Shown: positions 1-9,642 of the stretch, piece by piece
Layout: the number at the start of each line of letters is the position of its first letter
Position numbering within the stretch: the stretch's first letter is position 1
DNA from: Zonotrichia leucophrys gambelii
Taxonomy: Eukaryota; Chordata; Aves; Passeriformes; Passerellidae
Length of the DNA stretch: 64,000 nt
Assembly: GCF_028769735.1 (NCBI RefSeq)
Contig: NC_088188.1
Location: forward strand, 3,743,001 to 3,807,000
Reading direction: 5' to 3'
Notes under the pieces: generated by a model
Told to the model about the DNA's origin: nothing
Databases searched by the model: none
Seen by the model: only the letters and a program-made list of their open reading frames with translations
Made by a program: the position numbers and the translations under genes

Positions 1-269
1 ACCCAAGCAAGGGGGGCAAGGAGAATGGGGTGGCAAAGGCGGAGGGTGGGGACCTCCCCAATGCTGATGGAGGAGATGCTGTGGCTGACAAGAAGAAGAA
101 AAAAAAGAAGAGAAAAAACAGAAAAAGAAAAGGTGCTGCAGGTGATGAAGCTGAGCAGGTTCCAGCTGCAAAGAAAACCAAGGGGAATGTTGTCCAGGAG
201 ATCGAGAAGAAGAAAGACAAAGCCAAAAAAAAAAAAAAAGTGAAACAAGCTCCAGTGCTGCAGGAGTAA
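1..269 (+). CDS. MYBBP1A: C-terminal end of a lysine-rich nuclear/nucleolar protein, probably MYBBP1A (last exon, 5' truncated by window edge)
   Basis: The frame read from base 3 is open from the window edge to a TAA at 267-269, about 88 codons. It is hydrophilic, begins with a Gly/Asn/Ala/Asp-rich stretch, then carries two lysine/arginine blocks (a run of seven lysines near 90-112, and a KKKKK run near 225-240) of the kind seen in nucleolar localisation tails. No folded domain is visible. The MYBBP1A call comes from context: in mammals the neighbour converging on the 3' end of SPNS2 is MYBBP1A, a Myb-binding nucleolar protein with a basic C-terminal tail. The SPNS2 found here is on the opposite strand and converges on this gene. 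A second overlapping frame (25-243) is open only because of the A-rich repeats and is a shadow. The upstream splice site of this exon is outside the window. Another lysine-tailed nucleolar protein cannot be excluded. Confidence 0.6.
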   Translation, partial: PSKGGKENGVAKAEGGDLPNADGGDAVADKKKKKKKRKNRKRKGAAGDEAEQVPAAKKTKGNVVQEIEKKKDKAKKKKKVKQAPVLQE

Positions 270-390
270 ACTCCATGGACTCAGCCAGGTCTGGCATGGC
301 TAGCATGGCTCAGTAGACTGCTGAAATATCTTTATTATCTATAGTTTTTATACTCTCCATGACTTTTAAATAAACCTTCCATCATGCTGA
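270..390 (+). other. 3' UTR of the left-edge gene (probable MYBBP1A)
   Basis: Short untranslated tail after the TAA at 267-269, ending about 15-20 bases after a canonical poly(A) signal. It contains nothing else notable. The extent is inferred from the signal position. Confidence 0.55.
369..374 (+). terminator. Poly(A) signal AATAAA of the left-edge gene
   Basis: Canonical AATAAA about 100 bases after the stop codon of the lysine-rich ORF, followed by T/G-rich sequence. The distance suits a short 3' UTR. Confidence 0.65.
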
Positions 391-1224
391 GCTCTAAAGC
401 TGTGGGTCAGCCTTGTGTGAAGGGTTCAGCCTGGAGCACAGAGAGCTTCAGGAGGTTACCTTCCCTCCAGGCTATGGGCACTCTCTCTTCTCTGGCAGTG
501 ACAGAATTCTCTCTCCATGATTTCCCAAGGCAGAAGCAAGGTTTGGATTCCTTGGGGAGCTGGGGTGGGTGTGCTGGCACTGCTGAGTTGGTTGTCAAGC
601 CCTGTGGGAGATTCAGAAGCCCTAAAGGCCCATTCCTGTCCTGCCCAGGCCCAGCAGTGCTGACAGCTTTTCCAGTGGGGGAGATGCAGCCCCTGAAATG
701 GCTGGGGTTCAATGGGTTTGCACAGGCAAACTCTGGGTCAGCTATTCTCAGTTTGACCAGCCTGGTATTGTCCATAACCACCATTGTCTGGCTTTTTTTG
801 CCTTTTTGCTGCTGGGTGCTGGAGGGGTCATGGCCCCTGTGGTAGTGCAGGGAATCAATAAATCAGTGAAACAATTGAAATGGTTGATTGATTGGCCACT
901 GTGCCAGGCCTGTGTGCAGCCATGCAAGGCACCTGGCACTGCCAGGCCTGCAGCAGGCTGGGAGTGACTGCCTGGAATTGCATCTGCTGATTGATCCCCA
1001 GGCTCCTGAATGCTGGGATGCCACCAACCCTTTGGAGAGTGCCAGAGCAACTTCTCCCATGCATTGGGTACCTGGGCCTTGTTGAGAGCTGAGGCTCAAA
1101 GTGTTTGAAATGCTGCTCAAGCTGTAGTTGCCAGCAAAGCCTCCCCTGCTCCTCCCCACCTGCCCAGCACCCTGCTCCTGGATCCAGAACGTGGGTCTTG
1201 GTGCCTGGCCCGACTCCTCTCCAG

Positions 1225-1300
1225 CACCTGATGCTTGGACCTGATGGTCCTGAAGGTCTTTTCCAGCCTGAGTGATTTCTGTGGCTCTCTGAAGGCCTCA
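1225..1300 (+). repeat. Degenerate CR1 LINE 3' tail
   Basis: Contains the typical CR1 3'-end wording: a 'gatggtcctgaaggtctttt' block, then 'ccagcc', then a 'gatttctgtggctct' ending that resembles the usual tandem 'attctgtgattct'. It is diverged and short, so the family is likely but the limits are approximate. Confidence 0.5.
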
Positions 1301-3244
1301 CTGCTCTCCTCCCTGCTGCAGTTTGGTGCTGGCTCCTGGCAGAAGCTGTTGCTGGGAGCAGGGCTGTGCCTGTTGTGCCTTCAGCCCATCCTGCAGGTGG
1401 GTCTGCACCACCAGGCAGAGATGGACACTGGAAATGTCATATTGCTTTTGGAGGGGCTGAGAGAGGAGCTGCAAAGGGCTGGGTGTGCCTGGGGCTGTTT
1501 ATCTGCCTTTGCACTGATTCTCTGTGAAATGGCACAGAGCTCCTGGGGCACAGCAGCACAGATCCCACTGCAGACCCACAGCTGCCCCTTTCCCTGTCCC
1601 AGCAGTGATCCCCAGGCTGAGCTGCACATCCAGGGTGTGCTGGCTGCTGTGAGCAGCAGGTGAAGCTGGAGTTTCTGTGCCCAAGTTCAGCAGGGAATCC
1701 TCCCTGTGCCTCCCCCACAGCTGCTCCCTCTGCCCTGGGGCAGTCAGGCCTGAGGGGCACTGCCTGGTGCTGCCTTGGAGGGCACAGCCCTTGTGCAGGC
1801 TGGATGAGGAGGGGCTGGCAGGCTCTGGGCTCTCCAGGTCAAGATTGGCACAGATTGGGCAGGAGGTGAAGGGCAGCTCTCCCTGTGCCCACCCTGGGTG
1901 AGGCTTCCAGCCTCTGAGGGGTTTGCAGGTGGAGATTTGGCTGCAGGTGTCCCCAGGACACTGCAGGAGTTGGCTGATTCCGGCTCTCCATGGTGTCCCC
2001 AGGCTTGTCTGGGCAATTCCTGCACTCACCCTGCTGGACCTTTTCTCCCAAAGCCTTTACTCATCTGGAGGTGGCTGTAGGCTGGAATTGCTGCTGTTGC
2101 AGCCTAAAGAAGAGCTGCAAATCTCCATTCCCAGGCAGAAGGTGTTGGCAATCACTGCCAGTCCTGTCTCCAGGAACAAGGGCACCTCTGCTCCCAGTGG
2201 GCCTGGGGATTGACCCCGTCCCCTGGGGATGCAGCCCTGCCTCTGCCATTTACTGCTGAGAGCTGCTTCATTGCCTCGTTCAAACCTCAATCCCAGCTAA
2301 GCCCCTCCAGCTGTCCCCAGCGATGACTTTTCATGTATTATGCAAATGCAGCACACAGCAGGGCAGCAGGTCAGGCTGTCCCTGGTTTAATGATCCACAG
2401 GGGCTCCAAAGGGGACAAGGGGCTTCAGATCTGAAATGTCTCACTAATGATTTCCTTCTTTGTGCTTGTTATGTAGGACATGCTGGGATTTTGTGCCTTT
2501 GCTGTGTGGAACCAGAGGAGGAACAGCAGGCAGGTGGGAGCAAGAGTGAGCTGGAGCAGAGGGCTCTGTCCAGGGAATCCTCCCTGCCTGCAGAGAGAGC
2601 AGCTGTGGCACCCAGAGCCTCCATGCTGAGGCCACAGGGGCTGGCTGAGCTCTGGGATTCCTGCCAGGGCCACTGCAGAGAGGAGCTGGTGTGGATCAGT
2701 GTCACTGTCACTGTGGGTAGGGCAGAGCATGGGGCCAGAGCTGTGCCAGCTGCTGTCCTGACACAGGGATGGGCACTGGGCAGTGCCAGCTGTTCTGTGT
2801 CCATGGGTGTGCTCAGCCTCCAGGAGTGGCAGAGTGGGCAAGGGGAAAAGGGACAGGAGAGCTGCAGGGCACAGTGCCAGTCATGGTGCCCCCTTTTGCC
2901 AATTAAATTACCTGAGTTTGGGCTGGCTTTGCTGCACTGCTTATAGAATGCAGTCACTAATTCAGCAAGTCAAATTGTGCTTCACCAGCACTTATTTGGG
3001 CTTTTTAATAATCACAAAGGTTTTGTTTTACTTGATTTCAGGTCCTGTTGCTTGACCATGTGGGCTGAGATGCCTGAGCATGCTCTGATTTAATGAAGCC
3101 TTTTCTCCTCAGCTGCCCTGGGCTCAGAGCTCAGAGCTCTGTGGCTCATCTGGGTGCAGAACAGCTCCAGGCCCTGGGCTCTGAGCTCAGGGGAGGGTGC
3201 AGTGCTGGAGAATGGCCAAAGGCATGGGATAAACCCAGGGAGTC

Positions 3245-3445
3245 CTGTGAGGGTGGGCAGGCCCTGGCACAGGTGCCCAGAGCAGCTGTGGCTGCCCCTG
3301 GATCCCTGGCAGTGCCCAAGGCCAGGCTGGGCAGGGCTGGGAGCAGCCTGGGATAGGGAAAGGTTCCCTGCCATGGTAAGGGGGTGGAATTAATTGGTTT
3401 GTATGGTCCTTCCAGCCCCAAACCATTCCATGATTCTATGATTTC
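3245..3445 (+). repeat. CR1 LINE 3' fragment
   Basis: Reads through the standard avian CR1 3' end: 'caggccctggcacaggtgcc', 'cagagcagctgtggctgccc', 'ggatccctggcagtgcccaa', a 'ggctgggagcagcctggga' block, 'ggttccctgccatgg', 'ggtccttccagcccc' and the terminal 'attccatgattctatga'. It is 5' truncated, as almost all CR1 copies are, and sits in the intergenic spacer. Confidence 0.85.
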
Positions 3446-3738
3446 TGATGTAATATCCTGAGAGATTTTGCCAGGCACTCTGGGCAATGGGTGCAGTGTT
3501 GGAGTTGCTCAGGAGAGGTTGCCATGCAATCAGCACCTCTTGTACAGTGTGATAAATGTAAAAATGCACCAGGGCCACCAGGGCACTGCAGCACACAGAA
3601 CACACAGAGAGGGTCAGGGCAGCACCCTGTGCCAGCCATGGGGCTGCTGTTTGTCACACCCTGAGACAGCTCTGCAGGCACTGAGGGGTTTGGGAGGGTT
3701 TGTGAGGCAGGGATGGGGAGTGAGCAAACGTGTGGGGG

Positions 3739-3762
3739 CACACACATAACACACACACACAC

Positions 3763-3799
<37 letters not shown>

Positions 3800-3940
3800 C
3801 ACACACACACATAACTCACACACACTCATACACACACACACATAACACACATAAATCACACACACTCATACACACACACACATAACACACATAAATCACA
3901 CACACATAACTCACACACACATAACACACACACACACACA
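3739..3940. repeat. (CA)n / CACACATAA compound microsatellite
   Basis: About 200 bases of CA dinucleotides interrupted by regular 'taa' and 'taact' units, giving a higher-order block of about 40-60 bases ('acactcatacacac...ataacacacataaatc') that is itself repeated. It is likely length-variable. Confidence 0.95.
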
Positions 3941-4757
3941 GGTATGGCCCTGATCCAAACCCAGTGTGCACAGCACACTCTTCTTAGCAGTAGTTGATGG
4001 ATGGAAGCTAAAGCTGCTGAGCTTCAAAGCTTATCTGTCTATCTGCTGGAACATCAGAATTTGGAAAATTATTCTTAATCAAGTCATTTACAAGAATGAT
4101 TAAGCTGAAAGCCCTGAGAAGCACTGACAAAAGCCATCAGGGATGGGTGTTTTAAGTGACAGGGCCTTTGCTTTTGTGGTCTCCTGGCTTGGACCCTGCC
4201 CTGTGCTGGAGGAGGACTCTGAAGGGAGGCCCTGCAGTGGGAGGCTCTCCCAGCTGGTCAGGGGAGCCTCAGACACCTTTGAGTGTCACAGCGCAGCCCA
4301 AGGCTGAGCTGCTCCCAGTGCAGCAGGACCAGCCCCTTCTCCTTTACCCTGTGAGCTCTGTGGGCATGGCTGCTGTGGGATCACTGGGGAAGGGCAGCCT
4401 TGACTGTGGGACCACCTGGGCATCATTTCCTGCCTTCCTGAGCACCCAGCCCATGAGCACCAGCTTATTTCCATCAGTCCATCAGCCAGCTCCTCTGTTG
4501 TGCAGTGAGGGGCTGAGTGGGGCTGGAGGGGACCCCACCTCTGCCAGGCCCACACTGACCCCTTCCCCCAGCTCTGGGGAATGGGAGGCTGAAATCCACC
4601 ACCCTCCCTGCTCCTGGTGTTATTTCTCCACAAACCCCAGGCAGGCTGGTGTCCAGGGAACTTCTTGGCAGCCCTGGAGCTTGGAGCATCCTCATCCCAG
4701 GGACCACAGCCAAGAGGTGACACAAGAAAAGGAGCCAGGGGTTACATTTTAAATACT

Positions 4758-4763
4758 TTTATT
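4758..4763 (-). terminator. SPNS2: Candidate SPNS2 poly(A) signal (AATAAA on minus strand)
   Basis: The plus strand reads 'cttttatttc', i.e. AATAAA on the minus strand, followed after about 15-25 bases by GT-rich sequence. It lies 3' of the SPNS2 coding exons, in an AT-rich block unlike the flanking GC-rich DNA, and converges on the left-edge gene. Confidence 0.55.
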
Positions 4764-6562
4764 TCTTAATTTACATAAAGGTATATATTTGGCTTATCTT
4801 TTTTTTTTATACTCTGAGATTCACAATCAATTGCTCTTAAAAAATAAAATAGTCATTTGCTTCTGAAAGAAATCAGAAAACTATTTTATACTCCTCCCTT
4901 GTATAACAAGAAAATACACTAATACTCCCATACATCACGTAGTAAAAGTGATTGTAAGTGCTGGTTTGCCAGACAATAAAGCCAATGGAGAAGAGAAGAA
5001 GCATCTGGGGTGGAGCTTGGGAGAACTCTGCTTCCCAGAGCACAGCCAGACATTTTTGGGGACATTTTTGGGGTTCAGTCACCCTGACTGTAAGGGGAGA
5101 GGCTCCTGGGGCCACCCAGACCTGCTCTGGGGTGGTGGCAGCAGGAGCCCCTTGGGGTGGCACTTCTGGGTCATTCTCTTGCTTCTCTGGGCAGGTGCCA
5201 CTGCCTCAGTGTCCCACCCTGTACAATCCACCCAAGTGCCAGTGCAGGATCAGCGGGGGGGGTTCATGCTTTAAACAAATCCCCTTTATGGAGTGGGGTA
5301 GGAGAAAACCCTGGTGATTAACTGAGGGGAGCTGGAGCCTCCCTGGTGCCCCTGGACACTGCACAGGCCCTGCTGAATGCAGCAAGGACCTGAAGAGCCT
5401 GAGCCTCCCTGTCTCAGCCTGGAACATGTGGGAGCAGGGATTCAGGGATCCCTTGGTGAAGGCAGGACTCATTCTCACTCCTTTGTTTGCTCCCTTCCCT
5501 CTGTCCTTGTTTAAACAGAATCCACAGCATTTCCTTCATGTGCACAAAGGATAAAAGCAGCAGGGACTGGAGCCTGTCACAAACAAGGATTGCCAGTGAC
5601 ATTACAGAACACTTCAGTTCCCTTTTCATTGCTGACTCCTGAGAATTAAGTTTAAGGAGAATTCCTAATCTCTGAACCTTAGCAGAAATGTTCCATTTTG
5701 TTGACAATAAATGCTGCACAACAGAGAGCCTATCAGAAAAGCAATTTAGAAAATGTGGTTAATCTTCTTTGGCCTCTGAGATGAAATGACTGATTGTTGG
5801 GTTGCTTTTTGTTTCCTTTTAAACAGCTTAAAAAGGAATTTCTTAATGGGAATCAGAAATTCATGTGCCTTTAAAGCCAAGTGTTTGGCTCCCAGACTAG
5901 AGCTGCTGTGTTTCCCCTCTGAGTGTAAATAGTGGCACGAGGTAGGAAGTGAAGCATTGTTGGGATTTGCTTTGCTTTGTTGTTTCTAGCACCTGCTTGC
6001 TCAGGCACTAGAGGAACACTTCTGGCTCTGGTTCTTTAGCCAACTCCTGGAGCTCTTGTTCAGGAATTGCAGGTGACAGAACCCTTGCAGAGGAGTCCTG
6101 TGAGCTCTGGGAGGAGGGAGGGCTCAGGGGATCACAGGAATCCCCAGCCTGGCAGGGATTTGCCATGGGGTGAGCCCCTGGCTCTGGAACCATCTCTGCT
6201 GCAGAGCTGTGCTGCTCCCAGCACATCCTGGCAGGGAAAGGGAGACAAACCCAGGTTTGCTAACAGCACCCTGCTGTGCCTGAGAGACCTTATGGCACAG
6301 CCAGGACGGCAGCTCCAGCCCTAACTCACATCTGGTTCTGCTCTGACACTTCCTGAGCTCATTTATGCCTCCCTGGACTCCAAGTGCCCTTCCTGTGGCA
6401 GCCTGGCCCTCTCCAGGACCTGTGCTCCCCTTGCTCCCCATCCAGCTGACACAGCACAGCTTTGGCTCAAGGCTCCATGGGATGGCACCACGATAGCTCC
6501 TGCATTAGAGCCCAACCCAGTTCAGCTCTGGCCTTGTCTGACAGCTCTCAAAGGCACCTCTG

Positions 6563-6600
6563 CACAGGTACAGCTACAGATACAGGAACAGGTACAGGCA
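6563..6600. repeat. (ACAGGT)n-like short tandem repeat
   Basis: Six-base units of the type ACAGGT/ACAGCT/ACAGAT repeated about six times with substitutions. It lies inside the candidate SPNS2 3' UTR. Confidence 0.7.
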
Positions 6601-7127
6601 CACCCCAGTGCCAGCTCAGGCTGGGTGAGCAGGAACCAAGCACTGCTCTGAAGGCAGTGCCAGCCTCCTGCTCTGGGATATTGGCAGGGAGAATTAGCAT
6701 TGACAGTCTGATATGGTATCATGTAAACAAAGCACGAGGTCACTGGCACAGCAGTATTGCACTCCCAGGCCCAAGGTGCAGCCATTCAGCCAGCTGGATT
6801 TTGGTATTTTAAAAGCCTGTGAACCTCCTAGGAAGGCTGAATTTAGCATATGGAAAACTCTAGAGCCTGTAGGGATTTCTGTCCAACGTTCTTCTGGGCC
6901 TTTCTGTGACAACCACCAGCACACCCAGTGCAGTGAAACTCTCTCCTCTGTCCCATTGCTCAGTCTCAGTGACAGGTGGGGCAGCCACTGGAAGTTTTCC
7001 TGTGGTGCCCTTGCAGGCCCTGGCACCTGGGCACTGAGAGGAGGAGAGCTGTGGATGTTATTCATGTCTGCTATGGTTGCACAGGCAGCTCCAGATTTCA
7101 AATGTTTAAATAAAAAATTTATCTAAG

Positions 7128-7147
7128 TATATATATATATATATATC
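7128..7147. repeat. (AT)n microsatellite
   Basis: Uninterrupted alternating AT of about 20 bases within an AT-rich segment of the candidate SPNS2 3' UTR. Confidence 0.9.
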
Positions 7148-7653
7148 TCATCTAATGTCTCCAGCAGATATAAAGCATCTTATATTTAAATAAAAAATAA
7201 TAATCTGAATCAAGCCTTCAGTGTCAAAGAAAAGGTGATGTACAGAACAGGTCCTCAACTAGTGCAGTCTGTGGGAGTGCTGGCAGAGCAGCAGCATTCC
7301 ATAGGACACCAGCTGCCCCACAAACAATGTGGACTTCATTGGCTACAACTAAAACCATTTACACAATCTACAGTTGCTCACTTGGGCAGCTTTTTCTGGG
7401 TCCAGTGGACAATTGGTGTCCATGCTCAGGGGACCCCTGAATGTCCTTGTGTTCCAGAAGTTTCCACGTTCCCGGCTGCCCTGCTCATCTCCTGGTGCCT
7501 GACCCTGCAGGCTGGAGAGAGGGATGGATTTGGTGGGAGACCCCCTCTGTGATGTGGAGCTGAAGGATCCACTGACACCCAGCACAGGAGGGTTCCAGGT
7601 TGGGATTGGTGTGGTGGGAGCAGGAGTCCACGTGTCCTGGCCTTCACTGGCAG

Positions 7654-9595
7654 CTGCAAACAGGGAACAGAAGGAGTTACTGGGGAAGCTGCAGGGATGG
7701 ATTGCTGGGGGCCAGCTAAGAGACTGTGCTGGTTTGAGAAGGAAGTGAGATTTGTTGGAGGCTGTGGTCAAACCAATGGGTGCTCACATTTGAATATTGG
7801 CACCTGGTGTGGTCACTGAGGACACGGATACACCTCTGAGAACACAGGGGGTGAAAAGCAGAGAACTCCCAGGGGAACTCTCTCTTGGTTCTGGTCATGA
7901 AAGAGGCCAGACTCTTTCAATTCTAAGTTAATAAAGTTCTTTTCTTTATTCCTAAGCTGGAGCCTGCCTTGCTCCATTTCTGGTCACACCTCACAGCAGA
8001 CATTAAGGAGAATATATTTTCATGGGTGCACTGGCATTGCACTGTGTCACACCATGACAGAGACCCCTGGTGTCTGTGCAAGCAGGGGTTGGCACAGCCT
8101 GCTGGGGATGTGCTGAAGCCATCTGGAATGGAACAGAGGCACTGTGACCCTGGCCCAGCCCCTGCAGGAGGTGACCACAGCAGTGTGCCCTGTGCAGGCA
8201 CAACTGCTCCTGCTGTGGGCTGAGGCAGCCCAGGACAGGCTCCATTCTTGCAGACTGCTTTTGACCCCCTCAGTTTACTGAAGAGGGGCTGCCTTGTGCC
8301 TTAAATTGTCATTTTAGAAACAGCTGTCCCCTGGAGGGCCCAGCTCAGGTGCTGCTGGCACGGCAGGGCAGGCACTGCCTGTGCCCATGTGGCCTCAGGG
8401 CCACGTCAGCACCTCTGCCCACTGCTGAGGTACCTCTGTGTGGCCTCTGCAGCAGCCACTGCTGTCCCACATAATGGGGCAAGGATAACCAGTCCTCTCA
8501 CTGCAGGATTTCCTGTGAGAGGGCCTGGGCTCCATGTTATGCAGGAAATTGCCCCTGACCTTAAAAATTAGTGGCTGCTGGATTACAGGAAAATTCTCCT
8601 ATGATAGTGCCCTGGTTTCTTTCAAGCTGTATAAAACTGGACCAAAAAAGAGGGAAGTGCAGTGAAAAACCTTGGTGTGCCCAGGACACAGGTAGTGTGG
8701 TTTGTAAGCCACTGGTCTATAAGGCAAGTTTCAGTAACAGCACCAAGGATTTCCTCCCAGATTTGTTGATGGCATTTTTTAAAAAACCCCTCCAACTTTA
8801 TCCAAAAGCTACTATTAGTGAATCCAGAGCCTGCAAACTCCAGGCAGCCCCATGCCCAAATCCACTCCCCTCTGTGGAAATACCACATCTGCTGTGCTAG
8901 AGATTGCATGAAATCTTTTCCCTCAAAAGGCCATTCTGAAGTGTCTTATTGAGTTCTGATTTTCTGATTAGTCTTTCAATGCATTTAATTTATGGGAAAG
9001 AAATCTCCTCTTCAAAAACTTGCTTTAATGAATTTTGGCTGCAGTGAAATGCTGGGAAGTGTTTATCACTTGTGGCAGCTCCAGGCAGCAGCGCCGTGGC
9101 TGTGGGGGAGCGATAAGGGCAGCAGGAACACAAGGGACAGGGTGGGCAGCAGGGAGGGGACAGGCCCTGGTCCCTCTGGCTCAGAGGGTTGCAGAGGGGA
9201 CAGGGTCAGGTGCTGCCTGAAACACTTTCTGCACAAAACCTGGACTGTGCCAGAAATGGTGTTTGGTAGCAGCCCCTGTTTGACCCCCAGCAGGGCAGCA
9301 GGAGGTTTTGTGAACACCAAAAGGTTTTCAGTTCTGGCCTGGGACAGTCACACTGGTCAAGGGACATGGGTAATGTGGGCTTTTCTGCTCAAAGAAGGGA
9401 ACACCAGGTTCTGGAAGCAACTCGATACCACAAAGGACACTCGAGCTGACCCCTGGCTTCCCTGGTCTTGATTTGCTCTGCTTTGGGCTGGGGGTGGCAA
9501 AGGTGCAAACCAGAGCTGGCTAAGGAAACTTCTCTGCAATTGATAAGGAAAGAGATGGGCTGGCAGGGGTTTGTAGCTTGGTTTGGGTCACTCAC
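7654..9595 (-). other. SPNS2: Probable SPNS2 intron within the 3' UTR
   Basis: Bounded by the donor at 9595-9590 (GTGAGT on the minus strand) and the candidate acceptor at 7654. Besides the solo LTR at 7725-7988 I see no other feature. The open frames are short and overlapping. Confidence 0.5.
7725..7988 (+). mobile_element. Solo LTR of an endogenous retrovirus (TGTGCTGGTTTG type)
   Basis: Starts TGTGCTGGTTTG and ends ...GGTCACA, the TG...CA ends of an LTR. It carries an AATAAA at 7930-7935 followed by 'gttcttttctttattccta' and 'agctggagcctgccttgct', an R/U5-like arrangement I associate with LTRs common in songbird genomes. No convincing target-site duplication is visible. It lies in the SPNS2 3' UTR intron, antisense to SPNS2, only about 70 bases from the candidate UTR acceptor. 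Confidence 0.65.
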
Positions 9596-9642
9596 CGTCT
9601 CAGACTTTCACAGAGGCTGGTGGCATCACAAGCTGATTCACC
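9596..9642 (-). CDS. SPNS2: SPNS2 last coding exon (stop codon 9602-9600, then 4 untranslated bases)
   Basis: On the minus strand a 'tctctccaccag' acceptor is followed by one base that completes the split Gln codon, then [13 protein letters not shown] and TGA. This is the conserved SPNS2 C-terminus and fixes the identity of the gene. Only four bases (GACG) separate the stop from a strong donor (GTGAGT at 9595-9590), so the 3' UTR is very likely interrupted by an intron. The junction is so close to the stop that nonsense-mediated decay is not expected. The exon is only 47 bases and is easily missed by gene finders. It lies 13.9 kb from the previous exon. Confidence 0.96.

Larger units (their letters stand above)
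391..4734. other. Intergenic spacer between two convergent genes
   Basis: About 4.3 kb between the two convergent poly(A) signals. The open frames here are short, overlap on both strands and have no recognisable similarity. The sequence is rich in CTG/CAG/TGG words without being a tandem repeat. It holds a probable CR1 tail at 1225-1300, a CR1 fragment at 3245-3445 and a CA-rich microsatellite at 3739-3940. I see no other gene or RNA. Confidence 0.6.
4738..7653 (-). other. SPNS2: Probable SPNS2 3' UTR terminal exon
   Basis: On the minus strand a good 3' splice site (T/C-rich tract, 'ccctgtttgcag') ends at 7654, so an exon would start at 7653. Reading downstream, the only minus-strand AATAAA is at 4758-4763. 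The coding part of SPNS2 ends at 9600 and a strong donor follows it at 9595, so a downstream untranslated exon is required. This is the best candidate and would be about 2.9 kb long. It contains an (AT)n tract at 7128-7147 and an AT-rich last 250 bases. A different acceptor is possible. RNA reads would settle the boundaries. Confidence 0.5.

Noticed and set aside
25..243. Second open frame over the left-edge gene, very rich in Arg/Lys
   Set aside because: It is the frame-shifted shadow of the A/G-rich lysine repeats. The frame ending at 269 fits a normal stop, UTR and poly(A) signal.
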